Under the pieces are notes generated by a model. It was not told the DNA's origin. It was given only the letters and a program-made list of their open reading frames with translations, and ran no database searches. This document shows positions 1 to 5,479 of a stretch of DNA of 8,844 nt, one piece after another. The stretch's first letter is position 1; the number at the start of each line of letters is the position of its first letter. Origin of the DNA: Candidatus Omnitrophota bacterium (GTDB taxonomy: Bacteria; Omnitrophota; Gorgyraeia; Duberdicusellales; 4484-171); contig JAFGHG010000165.1 of the NCBI GenBank assembly GCA_016939345.1, forward strand, positions 1 through 8,844, written 5' to 3'. Both the position numbers and the translations under genes were made by a program.

Positions 1-224
1 AAGGTAAGGCTTTAAAGGTTTTGACAGCCCAGATACTTGATCGGCATCCGGAATCAGATCCGGGTACTATTCTGCAAGTGGTTAAAGATGGCATTGAGGT
101 AGCAGCCAAAGGGGGAGTATTAAGGATTCTTAAAGTAAAGCCTGAAGGCAAAAAAGAGATGAGCTCCTGGTCTTTTGCCTGCGGCTATCGAGTGAAGCCA
201 GGAGACAGACTTGGAGAAGGCTGA
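1..224 (+). CDS. fmt: Methionyl-tRNA formyltransferase, C-terminal fragment (5' end outside window)
   Basis: Only the last 73 codons are present; the reading frame enters at base 3 and stops with TGA at 222-224. Fmt formylates the amino group of Met-tRNAfMet using 10-formyl-tetrahydrofolate, so that translation can start with formyl-methionine. What is visible is the C-terminal OB-like tRNA-binding domain: a PGTILQV stretch, a GIEVAAKGGVLRI strand pair, and the diagnostic ending in which LKVKPEGKKEMS is followed by F..GYRVKPGDRLG, very close to the family pattern LQPEGKKRM...F..G.R..PGD.LG. The catalytic N-terminal domain lies upstream of the window and cannot be assessed. The last 14 nt overlap the acylphosphatase start, which suggests translational coupling. 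Confidence 0.93.
   Translation, partial: GKALKVLTAQILDRHPESDPGTILQVVKDGIEVAAKGGVLRILKVKPEGKKEMSSWSFACGYRVKPGDRLGEG
200..204 (+). promoter_or_regulatory. Ribosome binding site for the TTG-started acylphosphatase
   Basis: AGGAG lies inside the fmt coding end, 6 nt before TTG at 211. The acylphosphatase frame has no in-frame ATG before its catalytic loop, so this site decides the start. Confidence 0.65.
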
Positions 225-495
225 ACATAAAACATTACACGCTTTTTTTTCCGGAGTTGTCCAGGGGGTAGGGTTTCGATTCACCTCAAGAGACCTGGCC
301 AGAAGATACAAGTTGAGAGGCTGGGTTAGAAATTTAGCCGATGGCAGGGTGGAGCTGCTGGCCCAGGGCCATGAACCTAATCTCGAGCATTTTTTTAAAG
401 ATTTACAACAGGAATTCAGGAGCCATATAGCCAAGAGCATTGTTGATTATGCCGACTCTTCTGATACTTTTAAGGGTTTTGAAATAAGATTTTAA
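211..495 (+). CDS. acyP: Acylphosphatase
   Basis: This small cytosolic alpha/beta enzyme (94 aa, the usual 90-100 aa) hydrolyses carboxyl-phosphate bonds such as those in acetyl-phosphate or carbamoyl-phosphate. The signature loop GVVQGVGFR spans residues 15-23; R23 is the phosphate-binding arginine. GWVRN follows at 37-41, where N41 is the catalytic asparagine that positions the water. The downstream GRVELLAQG segment matches the family strand, and the protein ends with the expected hydrophobic strand GFEIRF. The start is TTG at 211 with AGGAG upstream, overlapping fmt by 14 nt. The family's physiological substrate is usually uncertain. Its position after fmt suggests co-transcription rather than a shared pathway. 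Confidence 0.92.
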   Translation: MEKAEHKTLHAFFSGVVQGVGFRFTSRDLARRYKLRGWVRNLADGRVELLAQGHEPNLEHFFKDLQQEFRSHIAKSIVDYADSSDTFKGFEIRF

Positions 496-504
496 GCACA
501 AGAT

Positions 505-1230
505 ATGCGTTACGGTATTTTTTCAGATGTGCATTCGAATCTGGAGGCTTTTAAGGTCGTCAGCGACTATTTAAAAAGATCCAAGTTAGACAGGCTTATT
601 TTCATAGGAGATATAATCGGTTATGGCCCAAGGCCTGCTGAGTGCATATCCTTATTAAGAGACATAAACCCGGTCTTGGTAACCGGTAATCATGAATGGG
701 GAATACTGGATAAACTGGCTCTTTCCTATTTCAACCCCGACGCCCGGGCTTCACTTGTCTGGACAAGAAAACAAATTACTTCTGCTGACATAAAATATCT
801 TTCTTCATTTTCTTTAAGCTACGAGAATGAAGAGTTGATATGTGTTCACGGCAGTCTTTCCAAGCCTGATAAATTCTATTATATTGCCTCCATGCATGAG
901 GCTGAGCTGTCTTTTTCACTTATGCAACATCAAATATGTTTTGTGGGTCATTCCCACCGTGCCGGAATATATTCTTTATCCGATGGCTTTGTCGTCAGCC
1001 TTAACCAGCGTCAGATAGATATTGAGCCGGAAAAAAAATATATAGTCAACGTAGGAAGCGTAGGCCAGCCTAGGGATATGAATAACAGAGCTTCTGTTTG
1101 TGTTTATGACAGTAGCGCAAAGACGTTAAGGATAGACCGCCTAGAGTATAATCTGCAAGCAACCGCAAGCGAGATCCTCAAGCTGAATTTACCCTCGGCA
1201 CTCGCCAACAGGCTTTATGAAGGATGGTAA
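505..1230 (+). CDS. Calcineurin-like metallophosphoesterase, YfcE/MJ0936-type (Metallophos_2)
   Basis: This 241-aa single-domain cytosolic protein carries the full set of metal-binding motifs of the calcineurin-like phosphoesterase superfamily. They are SDVHSN (D8, H10), GDIIGYGP (D36), GNHEW (N62, H63), VHG (H115) and GHSHR (H149, H151). These bind a dinuclear metal centre, commonly Mn, Fe or Ni. The NVGSVGQPRD segment at 182-191 is typical of the compact YfcE-like branch, whose members hydrolyse phosphodiesters in vitro; the true substrate cannot be read from sequence. There is no signal peptide or membrane segment. The start ATG is 9 nt after the acylphosphatase stop with only a weak ribosome binding site, and the end overlaps the upstream candidate start of ligA by 14 nt. 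Confidence 0.9.
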   Translation: MRYGIFSDVHSNLEAFKVVSDYLKRSKLDRLIFIGDIIGYGPRPAECISLLRDINPVLVTGNHEWGILDKLALSYFNPDARASLVWTRKQITSADIKYLSSFSLSYENEELICVHGSLSKPDKFYYIASMHEAELSFSLMQHQICFVGHSHRAGIYSLSDGFVVSLNQRQIDIEPEKKYIVNVGSVGQPRDMNNRASVCVYDSSAKTLRIDRLEYNLQATASEILKLNLPSALANRLYEGW

Positions 1231-3280
1231 TAATAAAATTAAAAATAAAAAATTAAAAATGCCAAAACCTAGAGACCGAAATATCGAAAAAGCAAAGAAG
1301 GAAATAGATACGCTTAAAGAAGAAATCAGGAGAGCTGACCGCCGCTACTATATATTAAACGATCCTGAAATATCCGATAAGGAGTATGATGAGCTTCTGG
1401 CAAAGTTGAAAAAGATTGAAGAAAGAAATCCTGAGCTGATAACTGAAGATTCTCCTACCCAGCGTGTAGCCCAAGGCTTGTCAAGCGGATTTGCCAGTAT
1501 CAAACACAGAGAAAAGATGCTTTCACTCGATAATACCTATACCGTAGACGAACTAAAAGAGTGGGAGAACAAGATCAAGCGCATGCTTGAGAAAGATGTC
1601 AAAATCAATTATTTTGTAGAGCCAAAAATCGATGGAGTCAGCTGTGCTTTACGATACGAAAAGGGAAATTTAACTCTTTGCGTTACAAGAGGCGATGGAG
1701 ATACAGGAGAAGACGTTACAGCCAACATCAAAACCATAAGATCTATCCCCTTAAGCTTAGATCAGGGCTCCAGGCAGGAGATAGAGGTAAGAGGCGAAGT
1801 ATATATGAGTAAAAAAGATTTTGAATCAATTAATCAGCAAAGGATAAAAGAAAATGAAACCGTCTTTGCTAACCCCAGAAATGCCGCCAGCGGTTCTCTT
1901 AAATTGCTTGATTCTTCGCTGGTTGCCAAAAGAAAGTTGCGCTGTCTTATACATTCTTTTGGCTGGGCAAAAGGGTATGATTTTAAAACCCATAAGGAAT
2001 TCCTGGAAACGATCGCATCCTGGGGCTTGCCTACAGACATAAACTCCCGCTATTGCAAAAATATGGATGAGGTTATCGAATTTTGCTTGAAATGGGAAGG
2101 TTTACGGGACAGCCTGGATTATGAAGTTGATGGAATGGTGGTCAAGGTAAACGACTTCGGATTACAAAAAGAACTTGGTACAACCCTTAAATCGCCCCGC
2201 TGGGCTGTAGCTTATAAGTTTCCTGCTCACCAGGCTACTACCAAGATTGCCAGAATAGATTTTGGAGTAGGCAGAACGGGAATAATCACTCCGGTAGCTT
2301 TGCTTGAACCGGTTGAGTGCGGAGGGGTCACGATATCCCGGGCGACTCTGCATAATTTTGATGAAATAAAAAGGCTGGATGTCCGCGAAAAAGATACAGT
2401 TCTCATCGAAAGAGCCGGCGATGTCATTCCTAAGATAATCAAAGTCATAAAATCTAAAAGAAAAGGAAATGAAATAAAGGTAAAAATACCAAAGGAATGT
2501 CCGGTTTGCAAGGGCATAGTTACCAAAGAAAAAGAAGATGAGGTTTATCTTTATTGCATTAACCCTGAATGCCCGGCTCAGTTAAAACGTTCTTTACTTC
2601 ATTTTTGCCAGCGTACAGCAATGGATATAGAGGGTATGGGAGAGAGTATCGTTGATGAGCTTGTCGATCGTTCTATGGTAAAAAGTATAGGCGATATCTA
2701 TGCATTAACCAAAGAGGATCTGCTTAAACTGCCTTTGTTTAAAGAAAAAAAAGCCTTTAACCTTATTTCAGCTATCGAAAGCAGCAAAGACAGGCCACTT
2801 TCCCGTTTTATCTATGGCCTGGGAATAAAGCACGTGGGAGAAAAAGCTGCGATGATTTTATCAGCCAGGTATAAAGACATTGATGCCTTTTTCCGGCTTA
2901 AAGTCGAAGATCTAGAATTGATACCTGAGATAGGCCCGGTTATGGCTGCTTCTATTGTAAGAACTTTTTCACTTTCCAAGATAAAGGCTTTAATCCGCAA
3001 ATTGCAGTCGTCGGGACTTAACCTAAAAGATAAGTTTACAACAAAGGTTAAAAGCCCTATAAGCGGCAAGGTCTTTGTGTTCACCGGCGAGATGAAGTCT
3101 TTATCCCGCAACCAGGCCAGAGAAAAAGTCATTTCTTTAGGTGGTGATTGGTCATCTTCGGTGAGTAAAAACATAGATTTTATAGTTGCCGGAGAAAATC
3201 CCGGCTCGAAATTCAAAAAAGCCAAAGAGCTGAACTTAAATATAATTTCAGAAAAGGACTTTCTAAAGTTAATCTCTTAG
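1217..3280 (+). CDS. ligA: NAD+-dependent DNA ligase LigA
   Basis: LigA seals 3'-OH/5'-phosphate nicks in replication and repair, using NAD+ to adenylate its active-site lysine. In the 687-aa reading, the Ia/N-terminal domain contains YYILNDPEISDKEYDEL (44-60). The adenylation domain has EPKIDG (135-140) with catalytic K137, then FANPRNAASGSLK (217-229) and EVDGMVVKVN (303-312). An OB domain follows. The Zn finger cysteines are C428, C431, C447 and C452; helix-hairpin-helix repeats span about 465-585, and a C-terminal BRCT domain spans about 612-687. All key residues are intact. The start is uncertain. ATG at 1217 overlaps the previous gene by 14 nt and adds a lysine/asparagine-rich low-complexity leader. 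ATG at 1259 gives 673 aa, nearer the usual length of about 670 aa, but neither start has a good Shine-Dalgarno sequence. Confidence 0.97.
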   Translation: MKDGNNKIKNKKLKMPKPRDRNIEKAKKEIDTLKEEIRRADRRYYILNDPEISDKEYDELLAKLKKIEERNPELITEDSPTQRVAQGLSSGFASIKHREKMLSLDNTYTVDELKEWENKIKRMLEKDVKINYFVEPKIDGVSCALRYEKGNLTLCVTRGDGDTGEDVTANIKTIRSIPLSLDQGSRQEIEVRGEVYMSKKDFESINQQRIKENETVFANPRNAASGSLKLLDSSLVAKRKLRCLIHSFGWAKGYDFKTHKEFLETIASWGLPTDINSRYCKNMDEVIEFCLKWEGLRDSLDYEVDGMVVKVNDFGLQKELGTTLKSPRWAVAYKFPAHQATTKIARIDFGVGRTGIITPVALLEPVECGGVTISRATLHNFDEIKRLDVREKDTVLIERAGDVIPKIIKVIKSKRKGNEIKVKIPKECPVCKGIVTKEKEDEVYLYCINPECPAQLKRSLLHFCQRTAMDIEGMGESIVDELVDRSMVKSIGDIYALTKEDLLKLPLFKEKKAFNLISAIESSKDRPLSRFIYGLGIKHVGEKAAMILSARYKDIDAFFRLKVEDLELIPEIGPVMAASIVRTFSLSKIKALIRKLQSSGLNLKDKFTTKVKSPISGKVFVFTGEMKSLSRNQAREKVISLGGDWSSSVSKNIDFIVAGENPGSKFKKAKELNLNIISEKDFLKLIS

Positions 3281-3290
3281 CCAGGATTTC

Positions 3291-4601
3291 ATGAGAGAAT
3301 TTTTTTTAAAACTCAATCTATTTTTGATTGCCTTTTTTGTTTTTGCTTTAGGGGCCTATAGTAAGAGTGCTTATGTTTATAACAGCGAAGGCATAAAATA
3401 TATGGAGAATAAAGATTATCGTAACGCAGTAAAATCGTTCGAAGAAGCTTATAGCCAAGATTCTGATAATGAAGTAATAAAACAAAATTTGGTTTATGCC
3501 TATGCTGCCCTTGCCAATGAATACGCTGGTAAGGAAAATTGGGACAAAGCTGTTGAGTATGGTAAATCTGCACTTAAATTTAGCAGCTCTAAAGACAGGT
3601 CTTTGCTTAAGAGCAATATTTCCTCTTATTACTCTAATTACGGTAACCAGCAGTATCAAGATAATTATCCTGATAGGGCCCTTTATTATTTTCGCCGGTC
3701 ACTGGAGTATGATAAGAATAATTATGCTGCCTTTATAGGTATGGGGAAGATCAATTACGATCGGGGAAAGCTCGATGAGGCTTTAAGTAATTGGGAAAAG
3801 GCAGTTGCTATAAATCCCGGACTGGACGAGATAAAGGGAAAAATAGAAAACCTGAAAAAAGAGAACGAAATGGGAAAGGATTTCAGCAAAAAATCACTAT
3901 GGTATTTTGATGTTCGCTACGAAGGCCGCAAGAACGAGGAACTGGCAAGCATAGCCGTGAAGATACTTAACAGGGCTTATAATGATATCGGAAATGACCT
4001 AAAATTTTACCCAAAAGATAAAACTACTGTCATTATTTATAATAAAGAACAGTTTCAAGAAGCTACCGGCAGGCCTGACTGGATCGCCGGTGTTTACGAC
4101 GGCATCATCCGTATCCACGCCCAGGACATCAAGAACTCCAAGGTAATTGAAAATATACTTTATCATGAATACACCCATTCTTTGCTTTACAAAAAAGTCG
4201 GCCCGAGTCTTCCTATTTGGCTTAATGAAGGTTTGGCCCAGGCAGAAGAGCCCCAGGGCAGAAAATTGACAAGAGAAGAGTTTAAGATATTAAAAGAAAG
4301 TCTCGATGAAGGAAGGTATTTAACTTTTGAAGAAATGAACAAAGCCTTCGGGGCCAACAGAGACAAAGACCTTGTCAAGCAGGCTTATGCCCAATCAAAA
4401 AGTATTGTGGCTTATATGATCGAGCGCCACCATATGTTCCGCATAAATCTTATTCTGGATAATTTGAAAAACGGCATAGATATAGACCAAGCTTTAAAAA
4501 AAACCCTATATGTTGATTCTGGTGATCTGTTAATGGCTTGGGAAAAATGGTTTAAAAAAGAAAATAAAACTAAGTCAAGAGTAATTATTTCTCATGACTG
4601 A
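3291..4601 (+). CDS. Secreted TPR-repeat protein with gluzincin metallopeptidase (peptidase MA-like) domain
   Basis: This 436-aa protein begins with a hydrophobic signal peptide (residues about 6-22, after an MREFFLK basic start), so it is probably exported; there is no lipobox cysteine. Residues about 27-180 hold at least three TPR-like helical pairs, for example GIKYMENKDYRNAVKSFEEA, YPDRALYYFRRSLEYD and RGKLDEALSNWEKAVAINP, a protein-interaction scaffold. The C-terminal half has the zinc motif HEYTH (292-296) and the downstream NEGLAQ (312-317), whose E313 would be the third zinc ligand with E293 as general base. This spacing fits the peptidase MA-like/DUF1570 group of gluzincins. It starts 10 nt after ligA with AGGA upstream of the ATG. 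The substrate is unknown; a role in envelope protein processing is only inference. Confidence 0.85.
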   Translation: MREFFLKLNLFLIAFFVFALGAYSKSAYVYNSEGIKYMENKDYRNAVKSFEEAYSQDSDNEVIKQNLVYAYAALANEYAGKENWDKAVEYGKSALKFSSSKDRSLLKSNISSYYSNYGNQQYQDNYPDRALYYFRRSLEYDKNNYAAFIGMGKINYDRGKLDEALSNWEKAVAINPGLDEIKGKIENLKKENEMGKDFSKKSLWYFDVRYEGRKNEELASIAVKILNRAYNDIGNDLKFYPKDKTTVIIYNKEQFQEATGRPDWIAGVYDGIIRIHAQDIKNSKVIENILYHEYTHSLLYKKVGPSLPIWLNEGLAQAEEPQGRKLTREEFKILKESLDEGRYLTFEEMNKAFGANRDKDLVKQAYAQSKSIVAYMIERHHMFRINLILDNLKNGIDIDQALKKTLYVDSGDLLMAWEKWFKKENKTKSRVIISHD

Positions 4602-4661
4602 TGTGTTAATCCTGCCTAAAATTCTGCATTTATTAGGGTTTGAGATTTGTCTTTTTTTCAC

Positions 4662-4689
4662 TTGACAAAAAAATCTTTTATAGTATTAT
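4662..4689 (+). promoter_or_regulatory. Sigma-70-type promoter upstream of the tRNA-Thr transcript
   Basis: A perfect -35 box TTGACA (4662-4667) is separated by 16 nt from a -10 box TATTAT (4684-4689), predicting a transcript start near 4696. It follows the stop of the metallopeptidase gene by 60 nt and precedes the GC-rich RNA region. It is the only clear promoter between ligA and rpoB, so it probably drives tRNA-Thr, rpmG, tRNA-Trp and the secE-nusG-ribosomal protein genes. Confidence 0.65.
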
Positions 4690-4701
4690 CTTTAGGTCAT
4701 C

Positions 4702-4883
4702 GTTTTCCCTAATAAAATCAGGGGGAAAAGCCCACGCGGCTCGGTCGCTAGAGCGTCCCGCCAATAGTTGCCTGGATAGCTCAGTCGGTAGAGCACATCC
4801 TTGGTAAGGATGAGGTCATGGGTTCAATTCCCATTCCAGGCTTAAGAAGGCGGGAAGGCCACCTGACAATATTGTCGTGGGTA
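4702..4883 (+). ncRNA. Predicted structured RNA enclosing tRNA-Thr (tRNA-like outer cloverleaf)
   Basis: A GC-rich island in AT-rich flanks shows nested complementarity around tRNA-Thr. A 5' hairpin pairs TTTTCCC (4703-4709) with GGGAAAA (4723-4729). An outer helix pairs GCCCACG (4730-4736) with CGTGGGT (4876-4882). A D-arm-like hairpin, GCTC-GGTCGCTA-GAGC, spans 4739-4754. An inner perfect 7-bp helix pairs TCCCGCC (4756-4762) with GGCGGGA (4849-4855) and holds the tRNA between AATAGTT and TAAGAA linkers. A last hairpin GACA-ATAT-TGTC spans 4865-4876. The 5' half mimics tRNA geometry: 7-nt acceptor, 2 nt, D-arm, 1 nt, next stem. No T-arm with a TTC loop is present, so it is not itself a functional tRNA. 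The family is unrecognised. It could be a cis-regulatory or processing element, or the remains of a tRNA gene. The helices were found by eye, without energy calculation. Confidence 0.4.
4770..4842 (+). tRNA. tRNA-Thr (anticodon GGT)
   Basis: The full cloverleaf is visible. The acceptor stem pairs GCCTGGA (4770-4776) with TCCAGGC (4835-4841), followed by discriminator T4842. The D-arm is GCTC-AGTCGGTA-GAGC (4779-4794). The anticodon arm is CATCC-TTGGTAA-GGATG with anticodon GGT at 4803-4805, reading ACC/ACT threonine codons. The T-arm contains GGTTCAATTCC. The 3' CCA is not encoded (CTTAAG follows), so a CCA-adding enzyme is needed. A threonine tRNA here fits the common bacterial tRNA-Thr/tuf/tRNA-Trp/secE neighbourhood. 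Confidence 0.96.
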
Positions 4884-4888
4884 TAATT

Positions 4889-4949
4889 AGGCAGAATCAT
4901 TAAACCACAAAGTGGAACGGGGGCATTTTAGCCTTCTTTCTTCTTTTTT
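4889..4949 (+). terminator. Terminator-like hairpin (possible attenuator) between tRNA-Thr and rpmG
   Basis: AGGCAGAAT (4889-4897) pairs with ATTTTAGCCT (4925-4934): 9 bp including one G-U pair, with A4930 bulged. The stem encloses a small CCAC-AAA-GTGG hairpin (4905-4915). It is followed at once by a pyrimidine tract ending in six T (4944-4949). No promoter is visible between this element and rpmG 14 nt later, so full termination would silence rpmG. Partial or regulated read-through is therefore the simplest inference. The T tract is interrupted by C residues, which lowers confidence. Confidence 0.4.
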
Positions 4950-4962
4950 AATCTAACTCGCT

Positions 4963-5115
4963 ATGAGAGAATTAATTGCGTTATCTTGCACAGTCTGTAA
5001 ACGAAAAAATTATTACACTTCCAAAAACAAACGAAAACATCCCGAGAAGATTACTATTAAAAAGTATTGTCGTTTTGATCGCAAGCATACTGAACATAAG
5101 GAAGCGAAACCTTAA
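4963..5115 (+). CDS. rpmG: Large-subunit ribosomal protein L33 (bL33)
   Basis: This 50-aa protein matches bL33, which sits near the ribosomal E site. The sequence runs MRELIALSCTVCKRKNYYTS, then KNKRKHPEKITIKKYC and RFDRKHTEHKE. The length is normal for the family (49-55 aa). Zinc-binding (C+) L33 proteins have two CxxC pairs. Here the first pair is intact (C9, C12), but the second reads CRFD (C36, D39), with aspartate where the fourth cysteine is expected. The position before tRNA-Trp and secE is the classic location of rpmG. There is no Shine-Dalgarno sequence before the ATG; an in-frame TAA at 4954-4956 excludes a longer N-terminus, so this start is the only reasonable one. Confidence 0.93.
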   Translation: MRELIALSCTVCKRKNYYTSKNKRKHPEKITIKKYCRFDRKHTEHKEAKP

Positions 5116-5153
5116 TGGATTTATTTCTTAATCTGCCATTGGGCTTAGATAAA

Positions 5154-5179
5154 ATTTTTGCAAACTTAAATGCGAAAAT
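5154..5179 (+). other. AT-rich hairpin upstream of tRNA-Trp
   Basis: ATTTTTGC (5154-5161) can pair with GCGAAAAT (5172-5179), 8 bp with one G-U pair and a 10-nt loop. It lies 6 nt before the mature tRNA-Trp 5' end in the 70-nt rpmG-tRNA spacer. It could be a processing element or chance pairing in AT-rich DNA; it is not followed by a convincing T run. Confidence 0.25.
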
Positions 5180-5185
5180 CCTTTT

Positions 5186-5259
5186 AGGCGAGTAGCTCAA
5201 TTGGCTAGAGCACCGGTCTCCAAAACCGGGGGTTGCAGGTTCAATTCCTGCCTCGCCTG
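5186..5259 (+). tRNA. tRNA-Trp (anticodon CCA)
   Basis: The acceptor stem pairs AGGCGAG (5186-5192) with CTCGCCT (5252-5258), and discriminator G5259 is the usual base for bacterial tRNA-Trp. The D-arm is GCTC-AATTGGCTA-GAGC. The anticodon arm is CCGGT-CTCCAAA-ACCGG with anticodon CCA at 5220-5222, reading TGG. The T-arm is GCAGG-TTCAATT-CCTGC. The terminal CCA is not encoded. It lies between rpmG and secE, the conserved location in many bacteria, and must be cut from the mRNA precursor; only 12 nt separate it from the secE ATG. Confidence 0.97.
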
Positions 5260-5271
5260 CTGTAAGAACCG

Positions 5272-5466
5272 ATGATAAAAAAAATAAAACATTTTCCTAA
5301 TTTTTTGAAAGAGGTCCGGGACGAGTTAAAAAAAGTAAACTGGTCTAAGCGCCAGGAGCTAGTTTCGGCAGGTATAGTTGTGGTTATAGCATCGGTATTG
5401 GTGACTTTATACATATTTTTCGTCGATATGGGAATGTCGGAGCTAATCCAGCTTATTTTAAAATAG
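5272..5466 (+). CDS. secE: Preprotein translocase subunit SecE
   Basis: SecE is the essential small clamp of the SecYEG protein-export channel in the inner membrane. The protein is 64 aa, the short single-span form found in most bacteria outside the gamma-proteobacteria. The amphipathic helix FLKEVRDELKKVNW (residues 11-24) is the family signature, followed by one transmembrane segment at about 31-51 (VSAGIVVVIASVLVTLYIFF). The usual WP after the amphipathic helix reads WS here (S25), a mild deviation. The ATG starts 12 nt downstream of tRNA-Trp with no good Shine-Dalgarno sequence. The stop codon TAG overlaps the nusG ribosome binding site, so the two genes are likely translationally coupled. 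Confidence 0.95.
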   Translation: MIKKIKHFPNFLKEVRDELKKVNWSKRQELVSAGIVVVIASVLVTLYIFFVDMGMSELIQLILK

Positions 5467-5471
5467 GAAGG
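5465..5471 (+). promoter_or_regulatory. Ribosome binding site for GTG-started nusG
   Basis: AGGAAGG lies 8 nt upstream of GTG at 5480 and overlaps the secE stop codon. It supports the GTG start, from which the protein begins MKKWYILHT as NusG proteins do. Confidence 0.7.
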
Positions 5472-5479
5472 TTGCTTAA

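Noticed and set aside
120..440. Minus-strand open frame opposite fmt/acylphosphatase, and similar minus-strand frames opposite ligA, L1, L12 and rpoB
   Set aside because: Their translations show no recognisable motifs, and they lie antisense to genes with clear family signatures; they are shadow frames.
3496..3738. Plus-strand open frame inside the metallopeptidase gene, in another frame
   Set aside because: Overlaps the TPR coding region entirely, has no ribosome binding site and no recognisable protein features.
4615..4659. Possible terminator after the metallopeptidase gene: CCTAA (4615-4619)/TTAGG (4633-4637) followed by T7 at 4652-4658
   Set aside because: Only a 5-bp AT-rich stem, and the T run begins 14 nt after it; too weak to call.
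4909..4923. T-box-like stretch AAAGTGGAACGGGG, with UGGA that could pair with an NCCA end carrying discriminator U, as tRNA-Thr here has
   Set aside because: The match to the T-box consensus is partial. The GTGG is better explained by the local CCAC-AAA-GTGG hairpin, and no stem I with specifier loop, AG bulge or antiterminator fold is visible upstream.
4702..4949. Known RNAs considered for the GC-rich region: tmRNA, RNase P RNA, 6S, SRP RNA, group I intron, common riboswitches
   Set aside because: None of their conserved cores is present: no GGTTCGA T-arm with CCA besides that of tRNA-Thr, no tag ORF, no RNase P or SRP conserved blocks, and no recognised aptamer core.
5116..5185. Promoter for tRNA-Trp/secE in the rpmG-tRNA spacer
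   Set aside because: The AT-rich stretches lack a TTGACA-like box at proper distance from a TATAAT-like box.
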